Assembly (NCBI RefSeq): GCF_017303055.1
Contig: NZ_JAEKJT010000001.1
Span: forward strand, 806,001-870,000
Source of the DNA: Halomonas litopenaei
GTDB lineage: Bacteria; Pseudomonadota; Gammaproteobacteria; Pseudomonadales; Halomonadaceae
Direction: 5' to 3'
Length of the DNA stretch: 64,000 bases
Shown here: positions 9,046 through 17,738 of the stretch, piece by piece
Layout of the letters: each line of letters opens with the position of its first letter
Numbering within the stretch: the first letter of the stretch is position 1
Notes under the pieces: model-generated
Databases searched by the model: none
Seen by the model: the letters and a program-made list of their open reading frames with translations, nothing else
What the model was told of the DNA's origin: nothing
Translations under genes and position numbers: made by a program

Positions 9046-9438
9046 TCATGCGCCGAAGGTGATCAGACGGTCACAGTCAACACCAAGGTCGATCAGCTGC
9101 CCCAGTCCGGTGAGCGTGAAAGGTGGCGCAAGGCTGTGCCCGTCCTTGCCATGTCGCGCCGCCTCAGCGGCATCGATGATGCCGCGTCGAAGAGCCGCCG
9201 CAATGCACACTTCGAGCCTGACGTCATGGTCACGCTGAAGATCTACCCAGCCATCGACAATCTGCGGCTCGTCCTGGGGCGGGGTCGCCAGGCTCGCCGC
9301 ATTGTGAACGCCATCAGCGTAGAAGAACACGGCTTCCAGGCGGTGACCACGCGCTATCACCGCCTGGGCGAAACGCAGTGCACTATGGGCTGCCTGAGAG
9401 CTGTAAGGCGCACCCAGCAACAGGATGGCGTAGCGCAT
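9046..9438 (-). CDS. tusD: Sulfurtransferase TusD (DsrE)
   Basis: A 130-residue DsrE-family protein, the sulfur-accepting subunit of TusBCD. It starts MRYAILLLGAPYSSQAAHSA and has FFYADGVHNAA. The acceptor cysteine is probably the one in LEVCIAAALRRGI. The ribosome binding site is weak. A terminator lies between this gene and yccA, so the tus genes should have a promoter of their own in the short region after 9438. Confidence 0.93.
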   Translation of the reverse strand: MRYAILLLGAPYSSQAAHSALRFAQAVIARGHRLEAVFFYADGVHNAASLATPPQDEPQIVDGWVDLQRDHDVRLEVCIAAALRRGIIDAAEAARHGKDGHSLAPPFTLTGLGQLIDLGVDCDRLITFGA

Positions 9439-9505
9439 ATGTCTCTACCCCTGGACAGCGTCATCAATCACTGGCATCGGGTCTATGGCGACACGCAGCC
9501 AGCAC

Positions 9506-9533
9506 AAAAAAATGGCCCCGCATGAGCGGGGCC
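9506..9533 (-). terminator. Rho-independent terminator after yccA
   Basis: On the minus strand a GC-rich hairpin (arms at 9527-9533 and 9514-9520, inverted repeat GGCCCCGC/GCGGGGCC) is followed by seven T residues. It lies about 40 bases after the yccA stop and separates yccA from the tus operon. Confidence 0.85.
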
Positions 9534-9572
9534 ACCATTCTACGATACTTGTGCCATTCCGTCCCGTCTGGA

Positions 9573-10244
9573 TCAATCCTGGCTGACAACGCCCAGCAGT
9601 GACAGCAGGCTGATGAACAGGTTGTAGATCGAGACGTACAGGGTGATGGTAGCGAGGATATAGTTGGTTTCGCCGGCCCGATGAACGATCTCGCTGGTTT
9701 GATACAGGATCGCTGCCGAGGAGAACAGGACAAAGCCCGCAGAGACCATCAGGGACAGCGAAGGAATGTTGAAGATCAGCGCGGCAACCATGGCCAGAAT
9801 CAGTACGATGGCACCCGCCATCATGAAATTGGCCAGGAAGCTGAAGTCCTTGCGGGTGATCAGCGCGACCGCCGACAGACCGAAGAAGGTCAAACCGGTC
9901 ATGCCCAGCGCAGTCATGATCAGTTCAGGGCCATTCGACAGCGTCAGGTAGGCGCTGAGAATAGGACCAAGGGTGAAGCCCATGAAGCCGGTGAAGGCGA
10001 ATGTCGCCAATAGCCCCATGGCGGAGTTAGCGGTCTTGTGAACCAGGAACATCAGGCCGTATGCGCCAATGAAGAACACCAGAATGTTCATCTGCTGAAC
10101 GCCGAGGGCCACTGCCGCCCCCGCTGTCACCGCAGAGAACAGCAGTGTCATCGCCAGCAAGCCGTAGGTATTGCGCAAGACCTTATTGGTCGCAGCTACC
10201 TGCGTCTGGGTCTGACGACTCACCTGTGACTCTTGATAAGCCAT
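9573..10244 (-). CDS. yccA: Bax inhibitor-1/YccA family membrane protein
   Basis: A 223-residue inner-membrane protein with about seven hydrophobic helices, for example TYGLLAMTLLFSAVTAGAAV, FAFTGFMGFTLGPILSAYL and TITLYVSIYNLFISLLSLLG. These are characteristic of the BI-1 family. In E. coli, YccA modulates the FtsH-HflKC protease, and yccA also lies beside tusE there, so the neighbourhood is conserved. The ATG at 10244 (MAYQESQVSRQ) has an AGGGAG site; the upstream in-frame extension lacks family similarity. Confidence 0.92.
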   Translation of the reverse strand: MAYQESQVSRQTQTQVAATNKVLRNTYGLLAMTLLFSAVTAGAAVALGVQQMNILVFFIGAYGLMFLVHKTANSAMGLLATFAFTGFMGFTLGPILSAYLTLSNGPELIMTALGMTGLTFFGLSAVALITRKDFSFLANFMMAGAIVLILAMVAALIFNIPSLSLMVSAGFVLFSSAAILYQTSEIVHRAGETNYILATITLYVSIYNLFISLLSLLGVVSQD

Positions 10245-10532
10245 GTATCCGTAGCTCCCTGTTTGTGGACATGCATTCGACACAGAATGCCCATGGGAGG
10301 TTCCCGGCGCAAGACGTCCACCTGCGCGGTTTCAACGAAGGGAATTCACCTGAATGGCGCTGCATCCCCGCCACACTTGGCTCGAACAGCGTTTCCTATT
10401 GGCGACAAAAAATTGCTTAGCTGCACATTTCTTGCGCAGTTTCCCCCTTGCCAATCGCCTGGGCTAAAGATTAATGACCTGGCTGACGAGGGCTCCTCGG
10501 GTAAGCCGTAACACATTGATCGCACACAACTG

Positions 10533-10560
10533 TTGACGTGAGAAGAAAAGCTGGTAAAGT
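10533..10560 (+). promoter_or_regulatory. Probable sigma70 promoter of tRNA-Ser
   Basis: TTGACG at 10533-10538 and TAAAGT at 10555-10560 are separated by 16 bases. Transcription would start a few bases before the tRNA at 10576. The rest of the 10245-10532 gap should hold the yccA promoter, but no clear match was found there. Confidence 0.6.
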
Positions 10561-10575
10561 ACATCGCCGTGAGCC

Positions 10576-10665
10576 GGAGGGATGGCAGAGCGGTTGAATG
10601 CACCGGTCTTGAAAACCGGCAAGGGTTAACGCCCTTCCAGGGTTCGAATCCCTGTCCCTCCGCCA
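10576..10665 (+). tRNA. tRNA-Ser (anticodon UGA)
   Basis: A 90-base class II tRNA. The acceptor stem GGAGGGA (10576-10582) pairs with TCCCTCC (10655-10661), followed by G and an encoded CCA at 10663-10665. The anticodon loop CTTGAAA is at 10608-10614, with TGA at 10610-10612. The long variable arm and the GGTTCGAATCC T-loop are present. Its 3' end is the insertion site of the element that follows, and the tRNA sequence remains complete. Confidence 0.97.
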
Positions 10666-10666
10666 C
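10652..10666 (+). repeat. attL: 15-bp direct repeat in the tRNA-Ser 3' end
   Basis: CTGTCCCTCCGCCAC covers the last part of the tRNA-Ser T-arm and acceptor strand including CCA. An exact copy is at 21303-21317, and flanking bases do not match. Integration therefore regenerated the tRNA 3' end on the left. Confidence 0.9.
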
Positions 10667-10677
10667 TTTTTCTTTAA

Positions 10678-10704
10678 AACCAGCCTGTTACGGCTGGTTT
10701 TTTA
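10678..10704 (+). terminator. Terminator just inside the element, serving tRNA-Ser
   Basis: An 8-bp stem (10678-10685 with 10692-10699) followed by six T residues lies 12 bases after the tRNA. As it lies inside the element, it was brought by the element and replaces the native terminator displaced to 21330. Confidence 0.85.
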
Positions 10705-11201
10705 TTTGGTCCACCATCCAGACCACCAAACCTCAAGTGGTTAGAAAAAGACCAGTTAGCAGGGATGTGTAAGGAGCGCCTACTTTGCTTCTCCTTCTAC
10801 GAGGTGTCTAAGCACAACGCCGGATAGCCAGGACGGAGAAGCACGAGGAAAGGAGGCGCAGGCATGTGCCGACGACAATCGACCAAGCCCCCCACCCACC
10901 TTTTTCCAATCTAGCCCACCTGCATGGCTCGTCTAGGGCCCGCGCGAAAAATTTTCGATTTTTGCGAATGGGGGAAAGCAGTTGAAATCGGTTTAGACAG
11001 TTTGTGCGGTCTACCTCCCGTTAGAAAAGTTTAGTAGTCGCTTCAGTTTGTATCACTGTGCGCCAGCAGCGCCCAACCAACCGAATAGACCGCTCAAACT
11101 GCACACGCCCCCCCTCTCGATATGGCCGCTGGTGCATGATCAAAAAAAAATCGCCCTGTCAGCCTATCAAGTGAGCCACTCCAGCCGGAGAAGAGCCATC
11201 C
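10705..11201. other. Non-coding left end of the element
   Basis: About 500 bases with no convincing gene. It holds an AT-rich palindromic stretch at 10943-10966 (arms around CGAAAAAT and ATTTTTGCG), a pair of 16-base inverted repeats at 10998 and 11086, and a run of nine A residues at 11142-11150. On the minus strand that run is a T9 stretch shortly after the cargo gene stop and may end its transcript, although no long stem precedes it. The region is a candidate for the element's replication origin. Confidence 0.5.
10998..11101. repeat. Imperfect 16-bp inverted repeat pair
   Basis: CAGTTTGTGCGGTCTA at 10998-11013 is matched in inverse orientation by TAGACCGCTCAAACTG at 11086-11101 with one mismatch. 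A further CAGTTTGT is at 11044-11051. The 72-base spacing is too long for a simple terminator and suits a protein-binding or origin site. Confidence 0.6.
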
Positions 11202-14200
11202 TCAATACCATAGATCTTGTCTGAGGTCGGCATCTAGATCGTGATAGCGTGCTTGCGTCTCGTATGACTTCGCGACTTGTTCAAGTAGGGCTGAGGTCCT
11301 CGGCCAAGCTGTGGCTGCCATTCGCGAATACTGTCTATATTGTTCCGCAAGCTCCTGTTCCTGAGCCCCACCGTCTGTAATGCCTCGAGTCGTAAACCCA
11401 CGGCTATCTATAATTTCCGAGAAGAACCCACCTTCCAAGTCATCACTAGCAACTGCCTCAATAAGATCGCAGATCGGCTCACTAGGCCATACCTCACCAT
11501 CAACGGGAAGCGGGCCGTGTCGCAATACTTGACCAATATGAAGGTCGCCGCTACCAAGCCTGTTGGCTTGCTCTAATAAGTCTCTCGCCTCTCGGACCCA
11601 AGAAAAGAGATTTTCTCTATCTACACCCCCTTCTTCAGACCTCCCTGGAACATCCTTCCAGGAACGGAGTAAGTTACGAGCTGTTCTCGCCCTAGTTTTC
11701 TCTGATTCAGAGGGCTCTATAGGCTCTTCATGCTCCGCTTGATAGATCATCGAAACTACCGCAACAAAATCCTTGGGACTATTCGATAACTTACGGTGGA
11801 GCACAGGTGATCTCCGCTTATCAAACCTAAAAAGAGGAAGGCACATCCACTCCAGCGCTGCGAGCCTCTCCTCATCGAACCCATGCTCAGCTAACCGGTC
11901 AAGGTGTCGCCCTACATGGTAAGGAAACATCTGACCAAGAGGCTCATTTGTTTTGTTTTCGGCAGATGCCTCAAGAGCAATAGCAGTCAGGTCATCTAAC
12001 GGGCCTTGAGGTATGTCAGTGTTGTATAGATCCAGCAACTCAACAGCTGTGTACGGCCTTCCGTACTCAATGAGTTTCCTCGCGGAGCGTAGACAAGCTT
12101 CGCCTCTCTCTGGCAGCCCATAATGTTTAACTCGGTTCCAATAAATTTTTTCGACGTCGTGACCAGCGGCTTCCGAAATATCCCAAACTTTTGGGGTGGC
12201 TGGCAGAATAGCTAGAAAAGAGGCAGTATGATCACTTGTCCAGCCAGGATGCTCCTTTACAATTTCATAAGCCCACTCAAGCCAACCGCCCTCTAAAATT
12301 GAAATTCGCCTCGCGACAAATCCCTCTGCAAGCTGAATCAAAGATTCGCTAGTTGCTATTAGTTTTTGAAATACTCTCTCCTCCTCGTCCGAAGATAGCT
12401 CGATTCCTCCTAAAGCAATACCAATCCACCTTGGCCCAAAGCCTTTGCTTATCTGTTCCGCCCACGCAAACACACTATCTATACCGCCCTTAGCGTATAC
12501 CTCCCTTACAGCTTCAGTTTGCGCCTCTTGTAATGCTTCTTGTTGCTGTTGATAGTCACCTTGACCCTCGAAGGCTCTGGGACTGCCCCTAAGGAAAAGC
12601 CAACGGTGACGATAACACGGGTCTTCCGGCGTTAGATGTTCACAACTTTCTTCGAGCTGATCTAAGTCTTTAGGTGGTAAGGACCAATCTGTATCCGGGT
12701 ATGCCCGATGATGAGAGACAAGATCCCGAGCTGTATCGGATAAGACCTGCCGATCCGCTTGCGATAACATCGTTGGATCTAGGCCACTCATCTTTCCAGC
12801 AATTCTCGCTCGGAATGATGACGGAAAATCAGCATACCTGCCCACGACCTCAATCAATCGTTCACTATCATCATCAGCATCAACGATAATTCGCTCGCAG
12901 GCCTCATGCACTCCCCGGACGTGTTCACCGTATAACACCGATCTAGTATCATCTGGCTTCCAATCTCTCCATTTTGGAGAATAAGGAGCCACAAAAGTCT
13001 CGTGCTTTGATGGGAGAAGCTTCAACAACAAGTCCCAAGCGACGCTTGGAACGCGTCGTCGTATTTCATCAATAGCTTGAAAACGTTCATCTAAACTAGC
13101 TGAGGTCCCGCGAATCCACAAAACGTGAATCTCACGAAGACTATTGATAGGTCGATTTGTCAAACGGCCGCCGGGGTCAACGACCGCAAGCTTGGCGAGC
13201 GTAAGCGATACCGGCACAATATAATCAGCCTTCCAGGCTAATGCCTCTAGGGCCCATAGCACCCCAGTGTGAGGCGAAGCCCCTCCCAACATAAATCCAT
13301 CTGTATGATCATCGTGATCTTGAAATACGCCTGAAATAGGATTTCCACCACTCAGCCCAGCGTCTACAGCTCGCAAAAAATCATATGGCGCTGCCTCTGC
13401 AAGGGCAGGCAGTACGCCTGAGATAGTCGACCAGCGTCGACCACTTGGATCTTCATTTGCGAAACTCAACAGGCGACGGACTATAATAGCTGCCTCATCG
13501 TCTGATCGACGCCGGTCTATAAGCTCTACAAGATCTGCGGCTGATCCCATTAAGGCAATGGTATCAGCAACTCCATCCATAATATGTGTAGAGTATGGCC
13601 TAACTTCCCCAATAATAGGTGCCATAAACCGCTCTTGCGGTGCAAGGTCGAGAGTAGGATCATCTGAACTCAGCACCTCAAGCGCAGCTTCTTGGAAGTG
13701 ACGAAGATCGTCAGGTAAAAGATGCCTAGCAAGTAGCGTCCACGCATCCTGTTTCGATGCAACAAGCCACACATCTCCCACACGGCGCACGGGCGGATCA
13801 GAGGTATATGCCCACCTTGTAAGTGTGGAAGCCACCTCTTCGTAAGGCTGTCCTGCCAATGAGGCTATTATCTCCCTATCAGCTTCATTCCCATCCACCC
13901 ATTGGCCAGCAAGCATCGCAGGTAAGATTTTTCTGGCATACTCTGGCTTGGACCACTCAGGCGTCTGCACAGCAGGTAGTACAGCCATAGCACGTCGCAT
14001 GGATAACAGGCTTCTTCGCCCCAGTGTGGCGAAACGTGAAGCTTTGCTTTCAGGTAACCCCGCTTCAGTGAGAGCAGTTTGTATCCCATCGCGATGAAGA
14101 CGAGGTAGCTCGTATTGGGCTTCTGTTCCTATCTCCCGGCCTATGGGAACGATGACATGGTGTCCGTTTCGGAATGCAAGCGCCGCGTCTGATCCCTCAA

Positions 14201-15008
14201 AGAGGGGCAGGAGAATAAGTGATGTCTCACTAAATGACAAACGCCGCCACGCTGAAGGGTTCCGAACAAGTATAGCTCGTTCCAATAGGCCATCAGGAGT
14301 ATGTAACCCCTGAAGAGATGCCGCCAAAAACGCAACCGCTTCCTCTCGGCTGTCTGCGGCGACAGTGTAGGGAGCAGAAGGCTTCTGGAGGTGGGCAATA
14401 ATATTCTCAACTGACGCCTTCCTTCCAGAAAGTAGTAACTCCGGTGGGATTTGAGGTATCGTTGCCTGAGACCATTCCTCCCACCAAGTCTCTAGACTTT
14501 CAGCCTCATAAGGATCCTTGCCAAGCAGCGCAGAGAACCATGCATGTACACTTGGCGCTCGTTCCATCCAGTGTGCTATATCGTCGGCATCATACGCACG
14601 CACCTCTTTCCATATCTCTTCCACATTACGTGCGTGGACCCAGTCCTCTTTACCATGCCAACGCCTTGGGGTAACAAAGACATAAGTGACCTCGCTCGGA
14701 GTTATATCTCCAGGGGTCGATGAACGCTTTTGGTAGTCTTCGTTGGCCTTTTGCGAAACTCTTCCGTTGGTACCTATCTCCCAAACGGAACGACCCTCAG
14801 GCACGTGGAGATCAGCGGCCCCTGCTTCAACCTTACCATCCCACCCTGGATACTGAACCCCTTCTCCACTTCGCACTGACAGCTCTTTCAGCCCTTGGCC
14901 CGTTGCGGTGACCAAACGTCTTACTAACTCAGGGAAACGTCCTCTTGCCTCAAGACGGTCGGCCCATCTAGAAAGATCAGTGGCATCAGCAAGGTTTAAC
15001 TCGGCCAT
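11202..15008 (-). CDS. Large element-borne protein with nuclease-like N terminus; candidate defence protein
   Basis: An intact 1268-residue protein of no recognised family. Residues 55-58 (GWDG), 76-79 (WEIG), 87-95 (KANEDYQKR) and a following beta-strand TYVFVTPRRW (108-117) resemble the core of a PD-(D/E)XK-type nuclease fold; this is a guess from pattern. Residues 214-232 occupy the place of a nucleotide-binding loop in STAND-like proteins but lack the GxxGxGK[ST] residues, and SLILLPLF (263-270) resembles a Walker B strand without the acid. The remaining roughly 900 residues look alpha-helical and repeat-like. There is no signal peptide or membrane segment. The ATG follows GGGGGGTG. It is more AT-rich (about 42-52% GC in sampled stretches) than the other element genes, which suggests separate acquisition. 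Its position as sole cargo of a satellite-like element suggests anti-phage defence, unproven. Confidence 0.75.
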   Translation of the reverse strand: MAELNLADATDLSRWADRLEARGRFPELVRRLVTATGQGLKELSVRSGEGVQYPGWDGKVEAGAADLHVPEGRSVWEIGTNGRVSQKANEDYQKRSSTPGDITPSEVTYVFVTPRRWHGKEDWVHARNVEEIWKEVRAYDADDIAHWMERAPSVHAWFSALLGKDPYEAESLETWWEEWSQATIPQIPPELLLSGRKASVENIIAHLQKPSAPYTVAADSREEAVAFLAASLQGLHTPDGLLERAILVRNPSAWRRLSFSETSLILLPLFEGSDAALAFRNGHHVIVPIGREIGTEAQYELPRLHRDGIQTALTEAGLPESKASRFATLGRRSLLSMRRAMAVLPAVQTPEWSKPEYARKILPAMLAGQWVDGNEADREIIASLAGQPYEEVASTLTRWAYTSDPPVRRVGDVWLVASKQDAWTLLARHLLPDDLRHFQEAALEVLSSDDPTLDLAPQERFMAPIIGEVRPYSTHIMDGVADTIALMGSAADLVELIDRRRSDDEAAIIVRRLLSFANEDPSGRRWSTISGVLPALAEAAPYDFLRAVDAGLSGGNPISGVFQDHDDHTDGFMLGGASPHTGVLWALEALAWKADYIVPVSLTLAKLAVVDPGGRLTNRPINSLREIHVLWIRGTSASLDERFQAIDEIRRRVPSVAWDLLLKLLPSKHETFVAPYSPKWRDWKPDDTRSVLYGEHVRGVHEACERIIVDADDDSERLIEVVGRYADFPSSFRARIAGKMSGLDPTMLSQADRQVLSDTARDLVSHHRAYPDTDWSLPPKDLDQLEESCEHLTPEDPCYRHRWLFLRGSPRAFEGQGDYQQQQEALQEAQTEAVREVYAKGGIDSVFAWAEQISKGFGPRWIGIALGGIELSSDEEERVFQKLIATSESLIQLAEGFVARRISILEGGWLEWAYEIVKEHPGWTSDHTASFLAILPATPKVWDISEAAGHDVEKIYWNRVKHYGLPERGEACLRSARKLIEYGRPYTAVELLDLYNTDIPQGPLDDLTAIALEASAENKTNEPLGQMFPYHVGRHLDRLAEHGFDEERLAALEWMCLPLFRFDKRRSPVLHRKLSNSPKDFVAVVSMIYQAEHEEPIEPSESEKTRARTARNLLRSWKDVPGRSEEGGVDRENLFSWVREARDLLEQANRLGSGDLHIGQVLRHGPLPVDGEVWPSEPICDLIEAVASDDLEGGFFSEIIDSRGFTTRGITDGGAQEQELAEQYRQYSRMAATAWPRTSALLEQVAKSYETQARYHDLDADLRQDLWY

Positions 15009-15120
15009 TTATCACCCCCCGTCTTCATATAACCTTCAGAAATATCTTTTTAATGCCCTACCTTTGCTATTCCCGTTGTCTACTATCCAAAGTGATTATC
15101 AAGCGACAAGGCTAATTTTA

Positions 15121-15150
15121 GTGCACCGCTGGGCAAGCCCAGCGGTGCAC
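15121..15150. repeat. Perfect 14-bp inverted repeat with 2-base loop
   Basis: GTGCACCGCTGGGC, AA, then its exact reverse complement. It lies 31 bases after the stop of the last replication-operon gene on the minus strand and 112 bases before the cargo gene start. On the minus strand it is followed by TAAAATTAG, so it may act as a terminator that insulates the cargo gene. The lack of a proper T-run leaves room for an operator or origin role. Confidence 0.75.
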
Positions 15151-15180
15151 CTTCACATACCACCCTTATACAAACTTTAC

Positions 15181-15762
15181 TTATGCTTTGGAACCCCTCT
15201 CCACAGGATGGGCCGTCCGCCACTCTCCTCTAGTCATCGGCAAGCCAGCGATGTACCCGCTCTCAAGCGTCCAGGTTCCCAGAGCCCACTCGACCCACCA
15301 CCACGCCCATCTATGCCGAATGCGGTGTTTCCCCTGGCTGAAAACCCAAAGGGCCAGCTCTCCGCAGTCGACGAGTTGCGGATTTCCCCTATTCTTTACA
15401 TACAGGACATCATCTACGACATCGTTATACTCATCCTCGCTTAGCTCGCCCGCCTTCTTGGCACGCACAGCTTCATGTATCTGGTGTTGAATCGCGGCCT
15501 CTGAGGCTGGCTCTAGCCCGGCTTCCTGCAAGTAGGCCCGGACGGTTTTCAAGCGGACGCACAAGGCTCCCGCCAATTGGGATACAGACAGGAGCTCTTC
15601 TTCCAGCTCGCAAGAAGGATGAGACCAGGGCTGCCGCGGCGGGATACCTCCTCCTGGCAAGCTCTTAATCAACCAATGCGCTGGACCGTAGCCAGCCGCG
15701 TGCAGGCGACCGATACCCTGGGATTCTCGCCTTACAACGCTCGGTGACACAGGCTGACTCAT
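15181..15762 (-). CDS. Hypothetical element protein with possible helix-turn-helix
   Basis: A 193-residue protein of unknown family. Residues around SVSQLAGALCVRLKTVRAYL have the spacing of a helix-turn-helix. A charged stretch with LSEDEYNDVVDDVLYVKNR follows, then a Trp-rich segment RWAWWWVEWALGTWTL. Its ATG overlaps the helicase stop (ATGA at 15759-15762), so it is translated with the replication genes and is probably the last gene of that operon. A role in element replication or regulation is inferred from position only. Confidence 0.7.
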   Translation of the reverse strand: MSQPVSPSVVRRESQGIGRLHAAGYGPAHWLIKSLPGGGIPPRQPWSHPSCELEEELLSVSQLAGALCVRLKTVRAYLQEAGLEPASEAAIQHQIHEAVRAKKAGELSEDEYNDVVDDVLYVKNRGNPQLVDCGELALWVFSQGKHRIRHRWAWWWVEWALGTWTLESGYIAGLPMTRGEWRTAHPVERGSKA

Positions 15763-17738
15763 GATTTTCCTCCTACTCTGTCAACTTTCCAGCTAGCTAC
15801 GCGGGCGGCCCCCACTCGTCGCAGACAGCTACCATCCACAATGCGATCAACCCGATTGGCCAGGATTCTCCCGATGCTCCGGTGCGACAGGCTACCTGGT
15901 CGCTGGTTGAAGTCATCGAGCGACTCGGCCAGATCGCGGAGTACCTGCGATTCAACGTCATCCTCGTCCACCACACCCTCGGCACACTGGAGCCCAAGAT
16001 GGTAGGCATTTCCCAGTTCGCGAGTGGTGAAGGTCCGGTATCCCAACACGCGGGCGATTCCCTCAAGCAGTGACGACAAGCGCTCTTGCTCAGGATCAAG
16101 CACCTGCCGAGCATCCACGGCGTCCATGGGGTCGACGAGGTCGTCCCGCATGGCGGCCAACCAGGCAATGGGCTGGCGCACCATTGCATCCCATTCTTCA
16201 AAGCTGGCCATCTTGCCGGGTGCCGTTGCTGGTGCCACAGAACGATAGGCTGCCATGATCGTCAGAACGTCCCTCACCATGTGCTGGCGCCAATCGATTA
16301 CATAAGCGGCGGGGTCCAGTTCGAACGACCGGGCGAACGGCCTTTCACTGCCTGGATCAATCCTTGACACCAGCACTCGCCTGGTAAGATCGCCCGCCGG
16401 CGCCAGATTGTTACCCGTCAAAAGCCACAGGGTGCGATTGGGGAACGTCACTGTTTCCGACCGGCCAAGCAGACGGTCGGTCAGAGTGTCGCTCGTCAAC
16501 ATGGCCGCCATCGCCGGGCTGTCCCAGATGCCCACGACATTGTCCCAGACCACGCAGCGAGGATCGCCAGCCAAGGTTGCGGTCAGACGCTTTCGCGTCT
16601 CTTCGTCGTCGCGGCCATGCGTATGCGGTACCACGTGCGGCACGGAGCCATTAGCCAGCAAGCCCACACATTTGGCCAGCAGTGTCTTACCGCTGCCCTG
16701 TACCGGCGCGTCGAAACCAAAGGCTGGCGCAGTGGGCAGCACGGGACGGACCACAGAGGTGAGCAATGCAGCCAGCAACACCCCACGATCTACGGCACTG
16801 GTATAGGGAAAGTCACGGAAGGGGTATAGCAGGCGATCCATTGCAGCCAGGGCATCTGCCACCGTGGGCCGATCCGGCACGGATTGCTTCAAATCTTCAT
16901 TCCGAGCATCAAGCACGAGCCGTGTCGCGTCGTCATACCCCGGCATCATCAGCAGGCTACCGTCCCGCCGCATCGTCGGGGCGGAGATGACGGCATCGGC
17001 GGGCAGCAATCGTCCCACAATGTCAGGGACGTTCATCATTTCCACCACACCCCGCGGCGGATTCATCTGAACCCGAACCATGCCCCCATTAGGCTGGGGC
17101 TTATCACGGTAAAATTGCAGGCGCGCCCCAAGCAGGTACTGAAGTCCGGGCCTGTCCAGCGCCACCAGCGTCCCGTCTTTTACGCAGGCAACCCGCCCCG
17201 CGTAGGCAAAAACATCGGGGTGCTGACTCAGCGCGTCCGCCGCGGCCTCCGCAGCTTCCGCATCACGTCCGGACTGCACTTCGATCCACTCGACACCCCG
17301 GGACAGCATGTACGTTTGACCGCCGCGGGCAAATGAGTGGATACAGGGGGATGTCCCATCCACATATAGCTTGGCAACCTGACGACCGTCGTCGTAGTCG
17401 GGCTCTATCGGGTCCGGTCCCGTACGGCCGTGGTAGCGGTCGGGCATCACCAAGATCGTCGAAACCGGTACCCATTCGAGCCCACCGCCGTCGTCATGGA
17501 GCGGGATGGGGTACGCCCCGGAGAGCACTGCCCCCTTTATCGCACGACGCACGGTTGCGCGGTCATCCTCTGTTGGCTCGCCTCGGCCCTCAGCTTTGGC
17601 GACTTGCGCCGCTTTCTCCTCCATGTATTCCACAGCAATAGCATCGGCCTTCGGGCGAACCTCAGCTTTCTCTGCGTCCTGCAACCGTTGAACCTGTGCC
17701 AGCATCTCCAGGCTGGGAGGGGTGATCATGCACGTCAT
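15759..17738 (-). CDS. Element replication helicase (Walker-type, SF3/AAA-like)
   Basis: A 659-residue protein. The middle carries Walker A (APVQGSGKT, residues 344-352), Walker B (CVVWDN, about 395-400) and a WLLTGNN segment suited to sensor 1/motif C. This is the arrangement of SF3-like helicases in satellites and plasmids. The IHSFARGGQTYML segment (about 133-145) recalls the linker seen in primase-helicase replication proteins. The N-terminal 60 residues are a charged helix. It overlaps the primase gene by ATGA, so the two probably form a split primase-helicase that starts replication of the excised element. Confidence 0.8.
   Translation of the reverse strand: MTCMITPPSLEMLAQVQRLQDAEKAEVRPKADAIAVEYMEEKAAQVAKAEGRGEPTEDDRATVRRAIKGAVLSGAYPIPLHDDGGGLEWVPVSTILVMPDRYHGRTGPDPIEPDYDDGRQVAKLYVDGTSPCIHSFARGGQTYMLSRGVEWIEVQSGRDAEAAEAAADALSQHPDVFAYAGRVACVKDGTLVALDRPGLQYLLGARLQFYRDKPQPNGGMVRVQMNPPRGVVEMMNVPDIVGRLLPADAVISAPTMRRDGSLLMMPGYDDATRLVLDARNEDLKQSVPDRPTVADALAAMDRLLYPFRDFPYTSAVDRGVLLAALLTSVVRPVLPTAPAFGFDAPVQGSGKTLLAKCVGLLANGSVPHVVPHTHGRDDEETRKRLTATLAGDPRCVVWDNVVGIWDSPAMAAMLTSDTLTDRLLGRSETVTFPNRTLWLLTGNNLAPAGDLTRRVLVSRIDPGSERPFARSFELDPAAYVIDWRQHMVRDVLTIMAAYRSVAPATAPGKMASFEEWDAMVRQPIAWLAAMRDDLVDPMDAVDARQVLDPEQERLSSLLEGIARVLGYRTFTTRELGNAYHLGLQCAEGVVDEDDVESQVLRDLAESLDDFNQRPGSLSHRSIGRILANRVDRIVDGSCLRRVGAARVASWKVDRVGGKS

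Noticed and set aside
10943..11150. CRISPR array in the left end of the element
   Set aside because: The repeats are inverted, few and unevenly spaced; there is no regular repeat-spacer pattern.
11202..15008. Naming the large cargo protein as a known Avs or other published defence family
   Set aside because: No intact P-loop or diagnostic family motif was seen; a named call would go beyond what the sequence shows.
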